A DNA stretch of 64,000 nucleotides from contig JAIYCW010000001.1 of the NCBI GenBank assembly GCA_027487815.1, positions 1 through 64,000 of the forward strand, in the 5' to 3' direction. Within the stretch, counting starts at the first letter, position 1, and every line of letters starts with the position of its first letter. This stretch comes from Burkholderiales bacterium (GTDB lineage Bacteria; Pseudomonadota; Gammaproteobacteria; Burkholderiales; Burkholderiaceae_E). A model generated the notes under the pieces. That model ran no database searches. It had not been told where the DNA came from and was given only the letters and a program-made list of their open reading frames with translations. Made by a program: the position numbers and the translations under genes. This document shows, one piece after another, positions 1 through 7,787 of this stretch.

Positions 1-1
1 A

Positions 2-1237
2 TTCGACCGCCGTCAGTTACTTCAATCTGCACTTGGCGCCTATGCGCTGACCAGCCCCTGGCAAACCTGGGCCGCGAACCCGGATCCTTCGTCGCACGCG
101 CTTGTTGTTGTATTTCTTCGCGGGGCGGTGGATGGGCTCAATGTGTTGGTGCCTTATGCCGATCCCGAGTATTACCGGCTGCGGCCAACCATCGCTGTAG
201 CTCGCCCGGGTGAAGCCAATGGCGCGCTGGATCTGAATGGGCGCTTCGGCTTGCATCCTGCGCTTGCTGCACTCAAGCCGCTTTGGGATCAGGAGCAGCT
301 GGGGTTTGTGTGTGCTAGCGGTTCGCCCGATCCGACCCGTTCGCATTTTGATGCCCAGGACTACATGGAAACCGCCACCCCTGGCGTGAAATCCACCTCC
401 AGTGGCTGGCTCAATAGGCTAGCTGCGCAGCTGCCCGATCAGCGCCTGCTCAAAGCCCTGAACATTGGCACCAACCTGCCACGTGCGCTTGCAGGGCCAC
501 ACCAAGTCGCCGTGTTGGGGTCAGGCAATCAAGCCACTCAAACCACGGCACTGGATCGCGAGCCGATGCAGCAGTCCTTGCAGCGGCTCTATGCCAATGA
601 CCCGCAACTGAAACAACTCACTCAGGATGCAATTGCTTCGAGGCGAGACATCATGACTGGCCTGACGCCACCGCTCGAAGAAGGCATGGATCCGAAGGCC
701 GATGTTGGCGCCATCACTGCCAGCGGGTTTGCGCAGGATGCGGCACGTCTGGGCATGCTGATGCGACGCGACTCATCCATTCGCCTGGCGTTCGCAGCAG
801 TGGGGGGCTGGGATACTCATGTCAATCAAGGCGCGGGCACAGGCCAGCTGGCCAACCGCTTGCAGTCGCTCGGTGATGGTCTGGCTTTACTGGTCAAGCA
901 GCTCGGAGAACGCTATCGCGAGACCACCATCATGGTGATGTCCGAGTTCGGCCGCACTGCACGCCAGAATGGCAGTCAGGGCACCGATCATGGCCATGGC
1001 AATACGCTTTGGCTATTGGGCGGGAAGGTTCAGGGCGGCAAGATCCATGGCCGGTGGCCCGGCCTTGATAGCGCAGCGCTTTACGAAGGCCGCGACCTCG
1101 CGGTGACCACCGACTTTCGTAGTGTGCTGAGCTCGGCTTGTGGCGGCTTGATGCGCCTACCCGATCAGGCGATTAACCAGGTATTTCCGGTTGCGCCCAA
1201 GGGGCTGGAGAGTCAGATGCAGCTTTGGCGCACCTGA
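2..1237 (+). CDS. DUF1501 family exported protein (5' truncated)
   Basis: The frame is open from base 2 and has no start in the window, so the true start lies upstream; the first internal ATG is at 128. The visible N-terminus carries RRQLLQ followed by a small hydrophobic stretch, as in a twin-arginine signal peptide, so export as a folded protein is likely. The body matches DUF1501 (a sulfatase-like fold, function unknown): FLRGAVDGLNVLVPY near the start, then SPDPTRSHFDAQDYME and SEFGRTARQNGS...TDHGHG near the C-terminus. About 411 codons are visible, close to full family length, so little is missing. DUF1501 genes often sit beside a DUF1800 gene; any such partner would lie upstream of the window. 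Its TGA directly abuts the stop of the convergent gene. Confidence 0.9.
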   Translation, partial: FDRRQLLQSALGAYALTSPWQTWAANPDPSSHALVVVFLRGAVDGLNVLVPYADPEYYRLRPTIAVARPGEANGALDLNGRFGLHPALAALKPLWDQEQLGFVCASGSPDPTRSHFDAQDYMETATPGVKSTSSGWLNRLAAQLPDQRLLKALNIGTNLPRALAGPHQVAVLGSGNQATQTTALDREPMQQSLQRLYANDPQLKQLTQDAIASRRDIMTGLTPPLEEGMDPKADVGAITASGFAQDAARLGMLMRRDSSIRLAFAAVGGWDTHVNQGAGTGQLANRLQSLGDGLALLVKQLGERYRETTIMVMSEFGRTARQNGSQGTDHGHGNTLWLLGGKVQGGKIHGRWPGLDSAALYEGRDLAVTTDFRSVLSSACGGLMRLPDQAINQVFPVAPKGLESQMQLWRT

Positions 1238-1687
1238 TCAGGAAGAAAAAGAGGCCGACCGAGGTCGGCCTAACTGCCATGCCAAGAAACCGATACCCAA
1301 TAACATTGCCACGCCCGGCAAGGGCACTTGCGCGCTGCGCTCCACGATAGTCGCTGGGCCGTCATTGCTGGAGGATTCAAAACTCAAAGTGGTTTCAACC
1401 CGCACCATCTCGCCCATGGATCGCATTTGCGGCTCCCGATCGGAACCGTCGTCAGCCGGTTGCTGCTGACCTAAATGCTCCATCAGCAAGGCGTCGAGTG
1501 CAGCTTGCGAAATCCGCTGTTGACATTCGGGGGCAGTGGCGCTTACAACGCTACTGCCAGGTGCCACGCAATTCGATGGCTCTGATACGGAGCTTGTGGG
1601 GCCCGCTTGGGCCACGGCGCTCAGACTCAGCCCAAACAGGACAACGAGGTGGCGAACGCCTTTTAGCGCATAGTGATGTGTGTTCAT
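1238..1687 (-). CDS. Secreted protein with PEP-CTERM-like C-terminus
   Basis: Small protein of unknown function. From the ATG at 1687 it starts with basic residues and a hydrophobic segment (HLVVLFGLSLSAVAQA), a good Sec signal peptide. The middle is Ser/Gln-rich and low in complexity. The C-terminus reads VPLPG, a hydrophobic helix (VAMLLGIGFLAW), then basic GRPR, which is the layout of PEP-CTERM/VPLPA-type sorting tails recognised by exosortases; the short basic end is weaker than usual. A GTG eight codons upstream (1711) is an alternative start; neither has a clear ribosome-binding site. The stop touches that of the convergent DUF1501 gene, and a terminator-like hairpin lies inside its last codons. 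I do not recognise a named family. Confidence 0.6.
   Translation of the reverse strand: MNTHHYALKGVRHLVVLFGLSLSAVAQAGPTSSVSEPSNCVAPGSSVVSATAPECQQRISQAALDALLMEHLGQQQPADDGSDREPQMRSMGEMVRVETTLSFESSSNDGPATIVERSAQVPLPGVAMLLGIGFLAWQLGRPRSASFSS
1244..1271 (-). terminator. Rho-independent terminator-like hairpin inside a CDS end
   Basis: Nine-base inverted repeat AGGCCGACC / GGTCGGCCT (1252-1260 and 1263-1271) with a 2-base spacer (or 8 pairs with a 4-base loop). On the minus strand it is followed by CTTTTTCTT (1251-1243), a proper U-tract. Only the minus orientation has the U-tract. The whole element lies within the coding sequence of the minus-strand gene, whose TGA is at 1240-1238, so termination would occur at or just before the stop codon. 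Confidence 0.6.
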
Positions 1688-1731
1688 GCCCGCACAATAG
1701 GTGCAGGCCACCCGGGACGCAGTGAACTAGA

Positions 1732-2307
1732 TCACACCAGCCGTGAATGAGGCGGCAGACCGGCCCGCAAAAACTCCATTTGATCGCCCAGCACATGACC
1801 TTGGCGCATTTGCAGGATCATATCCTCCCAGCGGGTAGGCACATAGGGTACGTAAAGCAGAGGCATACGCGCCTGCTCCGGGGTGCGATTGGCCTTGCGT
1901 TGATTGCAGGGCCGGCAGGCCGCAACAACATTCATCCAGGTATCTTTGCCGCCCTGGGCAAACGGCACGATATGTTCACGCTCCAGGGAGCGGGCTTCGT
2001 AATGCCCGCCACAATAGGCGCAGGTAAAGCGATCGCGTTGAAACAGTTTGGTGTTGAATCGGGTGAGCCGGGGCTGCGACTTCAGCAGCTTGCCCGCCGC
2101 GCTTTGCCCCTTGATTGCAATGATCGGATGAATATCGATCTGCGAACGGCGAGCATTCAGACGCGAAAAACCACCTCGTAGTGAAGCGCAAATGTCGCCA
2201 TAGCAATAGGCCACGGAATCGGTGGCGTAGTAATGCGCCGCTTCTTCAACATTGACCCAGGCTTCGGGAATCCCGCTGATATCGAGCTTAAGAACCGCCG
2301 GCCGCAC
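1732..2307 (-). CDS. HNH endonuclease family protein
   Basis: Protein of about 191 residues ending in a zinc-finger HNH nuclease domain of the McrA/HNH_5 type. The residues are CAYCGGHYE, then LEREHIVPFAQGGKDTWMN and ACRPCNQRKANRTP, i.e. two CxxC pairs holding zinc around a catalytic His with a downstream Asn. I chose the GTG at 2307 because GGAGG lies six bases upstream; the frame extends back to 2421, but that part does not look like protein and would overlap the VOC gene start. Such stand-alone HNH proteins are common in proteobacterial chromosomes beside housekeeping genes, and their substrate is usually unknown. It is transcribed divergently from the VOC gene. Confidence 0.8.
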   Translation of the reverse strand: MRPAVLKLDISGIPEAWVNVEEAAHYYATDSVAYCYGDICASLRGGFSRLNARRSQIDIHPIIAIKGQSAAGKLLKSQPRLTRFNTKLFQRDRFTCAYCGGHYEARSLEREHIVPFAQGGKDTWMNVVAACRPCNQRKANRTPEQARMPLLYVPYVPTRWEDMILQMRQGHVLGDQMEFLRAGLPPHSRLV

Positions 2308-2379
2308 AAACCACCTCCGCATCCGTTTGGAACACACTACAAGCTTCGCGTAGCATACCCCGAGACAGGAGAATTTGTG

Positions 2380-2871
2380 ATGATCACTGGCATCTTCCAT
2401 TGCGCGATTCGCACAGCGCATCTTCCGACCACGATTGGCTTTTACACCAATGTGCTGGGCCTGATGAACGTACCCCGTCCGGCTTCGATCAAGTTTGAAG
2501 GCGCATGGCTCGCGTTACCCGCCCCTGAACCTACTGCAATCATCCATGTGTATGCCGGAAGTGCAGCGCAGGATCAAGCCGGTCATATTGCTGTAAACAA
2601 TGATGCTGGCGTGGTGGATCACCTCAGCCTGAGCGCACAAGGATTCCTGCAGATGCGTGAACGCCTGCAGCATGCCGGGATTTCCTGGCGCGAGCAAAAC
2701 CGCCCAGGCGAGCCGATTTGGCAGATGTTTTTTCATGATCCCAATGGCCTGAAAATCGAACTCACTTTCCACCAGGCCGCTGAAACCGGCCTGCCCGTGC
2801 CTATCGCCCCCGAGCAGCGTTATCAGGCAGCTGAGCGATTTTTTAATCCGGATCAGTACTCCACTCTTTAG
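2380..2871 (+). CDS. VOC (glyoxalase/dioxygenase superfamily) protein
   Basis: Single-unit vicinal-oxygen-chelate protein of 163 residues. A beta-alpha-beta-beta-beta repeat is recognisable: FHCAIRTAHLPTTIGFYTNVLGL at the start with a potential metal His, VVDHLSLSAQ in the middle with a second His, and FFHDPNGLKIELTF at the end with the usual Glu ligand. The ATG at 2380 is preceded by AGGAG at eight bases; the longer reading from 2233 covers the promoter of the opposite HNH gene and is rejected. It lies 19 bases upstream of phenylalanine hydroxylase and is probably co-transcribed. The substrate cannot be read from sequence; lactoylglutathione-lyase-like or resistance roles are possible. Confidence 0.85.
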   Translation: MITGIFHCAIRTAHLPTTIGFYTNVLGLMNVPRPASIKFEGAWLALPAPEPTAIIHVYAGSAAQDQAGHIAVNNDAGVVDHLSLSAQGFLQMRERLQHAGISWREQNRPGEPIWQMFFHDPNGLKIELTFHQAAETGLPVPIAPEQRYQAAERFFNPDQYSTL

Positions 2872-2890
2872 CACCAACGCAGGTCAAAGC

Positions 2891-3727
2891 ATGAGCCAGG
2901 ATGATCAATTCGCAAAGGATGTGGCAGCACGCTCGCAGCACGGCCTGAGAGGTGAGTATCAAAATCTGGGCGCTGATTTTGTCATTCAGCAGGACTACAG
3001 CCGATACACCGAAGCTCACCAGGATGTATGGCGAAGGTTGTACTCCCGCCAGCTTGAATTGCTGGCAGGCCGGGCCTGCGAGGCCTTCAATCAGGCGCTG
3101 GCCGCACTCGACTTTGCCGATGGGATTCCAAAGCTTGATGCCGTCAATGCCAAGCTATTCGCCGCCACTCAATGGCGCTTGGTGCCGGTGCCGGGCTTGC
3201 TGCCTGATGCGGTGTTTTTCGGGCATCTTGCGCAGCGTCAATTTCCGGTCACTGTGTGGATTCGCGAGCCCCATGAGTTTGACTACATCGTGGAGCCCGA
3301 TATGTTTCACGACTTCTTTGGTCATGTGCCGATGCTCTTCAGCCCGCAAATGGCCGACTATTTGCAGGCCTATGGCCAAGGCGGCATGAAAGCCCATCGG
3401 CTCAGTGGCTTGAAGTATCTGGCGCGCCTGTATTGGTACACCGTGGAATTTGGCTTGATTCGCGAGCGCGGTGAACTGCGTGCCTACGGGGCCGGCATCC
3501 TGTCATCGCCCGGAGAGATCCGCTATGCCCTTGACGATCCGAGCCCGCAGCGCCGCCCCTTTGATTTGATCGAAGTGATGCAAACCCGCTACCTGATTGA
3601 TGATTTTCAACAACGCTATTTTGTGATCGATTCTTTTGAGCAACTATTTGAGCAAACAGCGCCCGACTTCTCGCTGCTTTATCGAGCGCTTGAACGCCTC
3701 CCGGAGCTGGACCCGGCGCAAAACTGA
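2891..3727 (+). CDS. phhA: Phenylalanine 4-monooxygenase
   Basis: Tetrahydrobiopterin-dependent aromatic amino acid hydroxylase of 278 residues, the usual size of the monomeric bacterial enzyme; it converts L-phenylalanine to L-tyrosine. The catalytic iron site is visible: His-140 and His-145 in MFHDFFGHVPML, and Glu-186 in YWYTVEFGLI. The pterin-binding part is LPDAVFFGHLAQRQFPVTVWIREPHEFDYIVEPD. There is no regulatory ACT domain, as expected for bacteria. The pterin recycling enzyme (PhhB, carbinolamine dehydratase) is not in this window. It follows the VOC gene closely on the same strand. Confidence 0.95.
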   Translation: MSQDDQFAKDVAARSQHGLRGEYQNLGADFVIQQDYSRYTEAHQDVWRRLYSRQLELLAGRACEAFNQALAALDFADGIPKLDAVNAKLFAATQWRLVPVPGLLPDAVFFGHLAQRQFPVTVWIREPHEFDYIVEPDMFHDFFGHVPMLFSPQMADYLQAYGQGGMKAHRLSGLKYLARLYWYTVEFGLIRERGELRAYGAGILSSPGEIRYALDDPSPQRRPFDLIEVMQTRYLIDDFQQRYFVIDSFEQLFEQTAPDFSLLYRALERLPELDPAQN

Positions 3728-3757
3728 TCGCGCGACATTTGGGCCCCCATTCGAGCT

Positions 3758-5047
3758 CTATACAGTACCGCCCGATGAAGGTGGCACCGCAAGTTCCTGA
3801 CGTGCGCGCGCCGCACGACCCAGCCACAAACTGATCATCACCCAGGCCACGCCCACCGGCACGGCCACCCATGACATCGCGGTAATCGACAGGCCCATCG
3901 ACTTCAAACCGTTGTAAATCCAGCCCGAAGACACATCACCAAACCGATGCACCAGCGTATCGATCACATTTTTGGCTTTGTACTTCTGCTCAGGCGGCAA
4001 CACATTAAACAGCGTCTCGCGTGAGGGCTTGCTGATCGCGTATTCCCCAGCCCTGCGCAAGATGCCAAAAATCAGCAGCGTCGAGAGCATGGGGCTGAGC
4101 GCCAGAGCAGCAAACCCGATCACCGACAAGATCGGCATGCAGATCAACATGCCGGTGATACCCAAGCGCTTGATCAACTTATCAAACGCAGCCAATTGCA
4201 CCAAAAGCGTCAGGAAATTCACTGCCAGATCAACCTGCGCCAGCAGCCGCGTGCGTTCAACCGAATCACTGATCGCTGCGGGCACCAATTCAATTTGCTG
4301 GAAATACAGGAAGGTGGAAAGAAGCGCGTAGCACAGCAGGAAAAAACAGATAGCCAGCAGATACGGACTGCGAACCACGTCCACCAGGCCCGAGAATATT
4401 CCGCCTCCGATAGGCTGATCCGAAGCAGCAGAGCTCACACCGGCATGCACTGCAGCCCAGCGCCGCACCTGGACCAACAACAGGATTGCGCCCATAAGTA
4501 AACACGCCGACACCAGCATCAAGCCCTTGGCACCAACAAAGCCCACCAGCCCTGCAGTGAGCAATGGCCCAGCCAATGCACCGCAAGTGCCGCCCGCAGC
4601 AATGAACCCATACATGCGCCGCGCCTGCTCGGTGCTGAACACATCAGCCATGAAGCTCCAAAACACCGACACCGCAAACAGGTTGAATACACTCACCCAC
4701 ACGAAGAACAGGCGAGCAACCCATGGGGCTTGTGTGCCTTGGGCCATCATCAGGAAAAAGAATCCGATGAGGTTAAGGCCAAAAAAACCATAAAGCCACG
4801 GGAGCAGTTGTCGACGCTTGAAGCGGCTGGTCAGCCATCCGAACACTGGCACCAACACCAGCATCGCAAGGAACACGGTAGTCAGCAGCTCATGCAGCAC
4901 GCCGCGGCCCAACTGCATGGCCATCTCGTCGCGCACGGGCCGCAGCACATAGTAGGCCGCAAGAAGACAAAAGAAGTAACCAAAGCTGGCCCATGCCGCC
5001 GGGCGCTCAATCGGGTGGGCACCGCCCGCCTTGATCTTTTCAAACAC
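3758..5047 (-). CDS. MFS-type / ATP:ADP antiporter-like transporter
   Basis: Integral membrane protein of 429 residues with about 12 hydrophobic helices. The N-terminal YYVLRPVRDEM motif after the first helix is typical of the bacterial proteins annotated as NTP/NDP exchange transporters or MFS transporters (COG3202-like). A conserved C-terminal block has YAISKPSRETLFNVL and KYKAKNVIDTLVHRFGD, also seen in that group. True nucleotide exchange is proven only for intracellular bacteria and plastids, so the substrate here is unknown. Its start overlaps the end of tcdA by 8 bases, implying translational coupling. It converges with phhA. Confidence 0.8.
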   Translation of the reverse strand: MFEKIKAGGAHPIERPAAWASFGYFFCLLAAYYVLRPVRDEMAMQLGRGVLHELLTTVFLAMLVLVPVFGWLTSRFKRRQLLPWLYGFFGLNLIGFFFLMMAQGTQAPWVARLFFVWVSVFNLFAVSVFWSFMADVFSTEQARRMYGFIAAGGTCGALAGPLLTAGLVGFVGAKGLMLVSACLLMGAILLLVQVRRWAAVHAGVSSAASDQPIGGGIFSGLVDVVRSPYLLAICFFLLCYALLSTFLYFQQIELVPAAISDSVERTRLLAQVDLAVNFLTLLVQLAAFDKLIKRLGITGMLICMPILSVIGFAALALSPMLSTLLIFGILRRAGEYAISKPSRETLFNVLPPEQKYKAKNVIDTLVHRFGDVSSGWIYNGLKSMGLSITAMSWVAVPVGVAWVMISLWLGRAARARQELAVPPSSGGTV

Positions 5048-5819
5048 GCTTGCCCCCTTGCGCTTGCGACGCCAACGCCAAAGCTTGATCCACCGCCCAC
5101 TGGGCCGCTGCGAGCCCCATGCTTGCTGTGACCATCACACTTGATCCATAGCCCGCGCAGTTGAGCGCAGCCCCGGTGTGTTGATCGCCAGGTTGTTGGC
5201 CGGTCGCGGCCTGAGTACTGTGCAAAGCCATCACCCCCATCGCGCGGCCAGTATCGCGGGAAAATCCAAAATCGCGGCGCAACTTCGCTCTCACAGTCGC
5301 CAACAAGGGATCACCCTTCAGCAGGGCGATATCCGCGATACGCAAAGCCTGGGGCTGGGTGCGCCCGCCCGCTGCTCCGCAAACCAGCAATGCTTGCCCG
5401 CGCGCTTGGCACAAGGCGATTAATGCCGCTTTGACTGAAGCGCTATCAACCGCATCAATCACGATGGTGTGGCCGGGGACCAGCTGGGCGAGGTTATTCA
5501 CATCCGCCGCCTGATCAATCGCATGCACCTGGATTTGCGGGTCGATATCACGCAGCCGCGCGGCCATCACATCGACCTTGGCCGCACCCAGCGTAGATTC
5601 GAGGGCCAACACCTGCCGGTTCAAATTCGACTCACCCACATGATCCGGGTCAATCAGCGTGAGATGCCCCACCGCACTGCGCCCTAAAGCCTCGGCTGCC
5701 CACGACCCCACCCCGCCTACACCCAACACCACCACATGGGTCGCCTGCAAAGCGTCAATCGCCGACTCGCCATAAAGACGAGCCAGCGACGCATATCGCC
5801 GTAAGTCAGTAGATGCCAA
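5040..5819 (-). CDS. tcdA: tRNA threonylcarbamoyladenosine dehydratase (TcdA/CsdL)
   Basis: E1-like ThiF-family enzyme of 259 residues that cyclises t6A at position 37 of ANN-decoding tRNAs to ct6A, using ATP. The adenylation fold is clear: VVVLGVGGVGSWAAEALGRS (nucleotide-binding GxGGxGS at about residues 33-39), DPDHVGESNLNRQ with the conserved Asn-Arg-Gln, and VIDAVDSASVKAALI. CGAAGG, KLRRDFGFSRDTG and a C-terminal Gly/Ala helix match E. coli TcdA. It is the first gene of a pair with the downstream transporter, overlapping by 8 bases. The CsdA/CsdE sulfur partners are not in view. Confidence 0.9.
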   Translation of the reverse strand: MASTDLRRYASLARLYGESAIDALQATHVVVLGVGGVGSWAAEALGRSAVGHLTLIDPDHVGESNLNRQVLALESTLGAAKVDVMAARLRDIDPQIQVHAIDQAADVNNLAQLVPGHTIVIDAVDSASVKAALIALCQARGQALLVCGAAGGRTQPQALRIADIALLKGDPLLATVRAKLRRDFGFSRDTGRAMGVMALHSTQAATGQQPGDQHTGAALNCAGYGSSVMVTASMGLAAAQWAVDQALALASQAQGGKRV

Positions 5820-5890
5820 AAGGGCTAGCCAAGCGAGCGGGGTCCATGGTCAGCAACACCGCGAATCAGCAAAACCAAGGATCAAGAACA

Positions 5891-6874
5891 CTAGGGCAGC
5901 AAAATGGTTGAGCCCGTGGTTTTACGGGCTTCCAGATCCTGATGGGCCAAAGCAGCATCCGCCAGTGCAAAGCGCTGATCGATCTTGATCTTGACCTTGC
6001 CCGAACTCACCATCTTCATCAGATCTGCGGCCATCTCGTCCAGATTTTCGCGCTTGGTAATGTGGGGAAACAATGAGGGCCGGGTCACATACAGAGAGCC
6101 CTTGAGCGCGGTGAGCGGCATGGGCGGCACAGGGCCTGAAGCGCCACCAAAACTCACCATCAGGCCGAAGGGCTGCAGGCAATCCATCGAGGCCTGGAAA
6201 GTATCCTTACCGACCGAGTCGTATACCACCGGCACCATTGCACCCTTGGTGATTTCGCGCACCCGCTCCACGATGTTTTCCTTGTTGTAGAGAATGGTGT
6301 GATCGCAACCATGCGCACGAGCCAGGGCTGCTTTTTCCTCGGACCCTACCGTGCCAATCACTGTCACGCCCAGGGCTTTGGCCCATTGCATCGCGATCAG
6401 GCCCACACCGCCTGCCGCCGCATGGAACAAAATGGTCTGCCCCTTTTGCAGCTTGTACGTGCGACGAAACAGATATTGCACCGTCAGGCCCTTGAGCATC
6501 ATCGCCGCACCAGTATCAAAGTCGATCGACTTGGGCAACTTCACCAGATGCTGGGCAGACATGGTCCGGTCGGTGGCATAAGCGCCCGGTGGCTGGCTGG
6601 CATAGGCCACGCGATCACCCACCTTCAAATGACTGACACCCGAACCCACGGCTGTGACCACACCCGCGGCTTCCATACCAATGGTCGCCGGCATCGGCAG
6701 GGGATACGCGCCAGTGCGGAAATACACGTCGATATAGTTCAGGCCACAGGCATGTTGCTTGAGGGTGACCTCGCCTGCCTTGGGCGCAGCCACATCAACC
6801 TCCATCAGCTTGAGAGCTTCGGGCCCGCCAGCCTGTTCAATGCGAATTGCTTTTGCCATGTTTTTCGTCCCCAT
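5891..6874 (-). CDS. qor: NADPH:quinone oxidoreductase (Qor-like, zinc-independent MDR)
   Basis: Medium-chain dehydrogenase/reductase of 327 residues. The GroES-like half has KQHACGLNYIDVYFRTGAYP, and the nucleotide-binding half has HAAAGGVGLIAMQWAKALG. There are no structural or catalytic zinc cysteines, as in the quinone reductase branch. The cytosolic enzyme passes one electron from NADPH to quinones; E. coli QorA is the model. The ATG at 6874 has AGGAG eight bases upstream; an internal ATG at 6859 also has GGGGA at a good distance. The start lies inside the end of the upstream DMT permease gene (38-base overlap, 23 from the second ATG), so the pair is probably coupled. Confidence 0.9.
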   Translation of the reverse strand: MGTKNMAKAIRIEQAGGPEALKLMEVDVAAPKAGEVTLKQHACGLNYIDVYFRTGAYPLPMPATIGMEAAGVVTAVGSGVSHLKVGDRVAYASQPPGAYATDRTMSAQHLVKLPKSIDFDTGAAMMLKGLTVQYLFRRTYKLQKGQTILFHAAAGGVGLIAMQWAKALGVTVIGTVGSEEKAALARAHGCDHTILYNKENIVERVREITKGAMVPVVYDSVGKDTFQASMDCLQPFGLMVSFGGASGPVPPMPLTALKGSLYVTRPSLFPHITKRENLDEMAADLMKMVSSGKVKIKIDQRFALADAALAHQDLEARKTTGSTILLP

Positions 6875-7763
6875 GTGATGTGCTCCTGATTGTCAAAATG
6901 GATACGCCCGCCAGCACAATCGCTGTGCCAATGAGCTGGGTGCTTGTAATGGGTTCGCCCAGAAGCCAGGCGGCCAATGCAATTGTAGATACAGGCCCAA
7001 GCATACCGGTTTGTGCGGTGACTGATGAGCCCACCTTGTTGATTGCCAGCATCACAAACAACACCGGCACGAAGGTGCAAAACAGGGAATTGACCAGCGA
7101 AATGCCGTAGACCTCAGACGTCTGGATAAACATGCCCGATGGATTGAGAATCAAGGACTGCGCCACACATAGCGCACAAGCCACAAGCGTGGCATAGGCA
7201 GTCAGGCGCAAGGAGCCGATTCTTTTCACCATCTCGCCTGCCATCACCAAATACACCGCATAGCTCACCGCACTGCCGAATACCAGCGCGGCACCCAAAG
7301 GCAAATTGCCGCCTTCGAGCTTCAGGTCATGCCAAAACACAAACAGCACGCCGGCGTAAGCCATGCCCAGAGCCACCCATTGCCTGCGGGATACCGACTT
7401 CTTGAGCCACACCACTGAAATCAACAACACCAGAGTGGGGTTCAAATAAAGGATGATTCGCTCCAGGCCAGCGGTGATGTATTGCAGCCCAAGGAAATCA
7501 AGAAAGCTGGCCAGGTAGTACCCCACTGTGCCGAGTAGCAAGATCGCCTGCCAATCGCGTGCGCTATACCTGGGGCGGCCCTTGCGATCAACCCACCAGG
7601 CCAGCACTGCAAACATGGGGAATGCAAACGCCATGCGCAAACCGAGCACACTCATGGGGTCTGCCCCATAGCGATACATCAGCTTGACGAACACCGCCTT
7701 GGCTGAAAAACAAATCGTGCCGACGGCGGCCAGCAGCATCCCCTGGTGATAGGGCGACATCAA
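6837..7763 (-). CDS. EamA/DMT family permease
   Basis: Inner-membrane protein of 308 residues with ten predicted hydrophobic helices in two repeated EamA halves; the first half starts MLLAAVGTICFSAKAVFVKLMY and the second half contains GAALVFGSAVSYAVYLVM. Members export or import metabolites such as amino acids or nucleosides; the substrate cannot be inferred here. A charged tail follows the last helix and overlaps the start of the quinone reductase gene. It lies 24 bases downstream of the DUF853 ATPase gene on the same strand. Confidence 0.85.
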   Translation of the reverse strand: MMSPYHQGMLLAAVGTICFSAKAVFVKLMYRYGADPMSVLGLRMAFAFPMFAVLAWWVDRKGRPRYSARDWQAILLLGTVGYYLASFLDFLGLQYITAGLERIILYLNPTLVLLISVVWLKKSVSRRQWVALGMAYAGVLFVFWHDLKLEGGNLPLGAALVFGSAVSYAVYLVMAGEMVKRIGSLRLTAYATLVACALCVAQSLILNPSGMFIQTSEVYGISLVNSLFCTFVPVLFVMLAINKVGSSVTAQTGMLGPVSTIALAAWLLGEPITSTQLIGTAIVLAGVSILTIRSTSHGDEKHGKSNSH

Positions 7764-7787
7764 TGTTTACCCACTAATGCTTTCCCA

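Noticed and set aside
2308-2421. Longer HNH gene starting at 2421
   Set aside because: The added residues look unlike protein and would overlap the VOC gene start; GTG 2307 has GGAGG at six bases.
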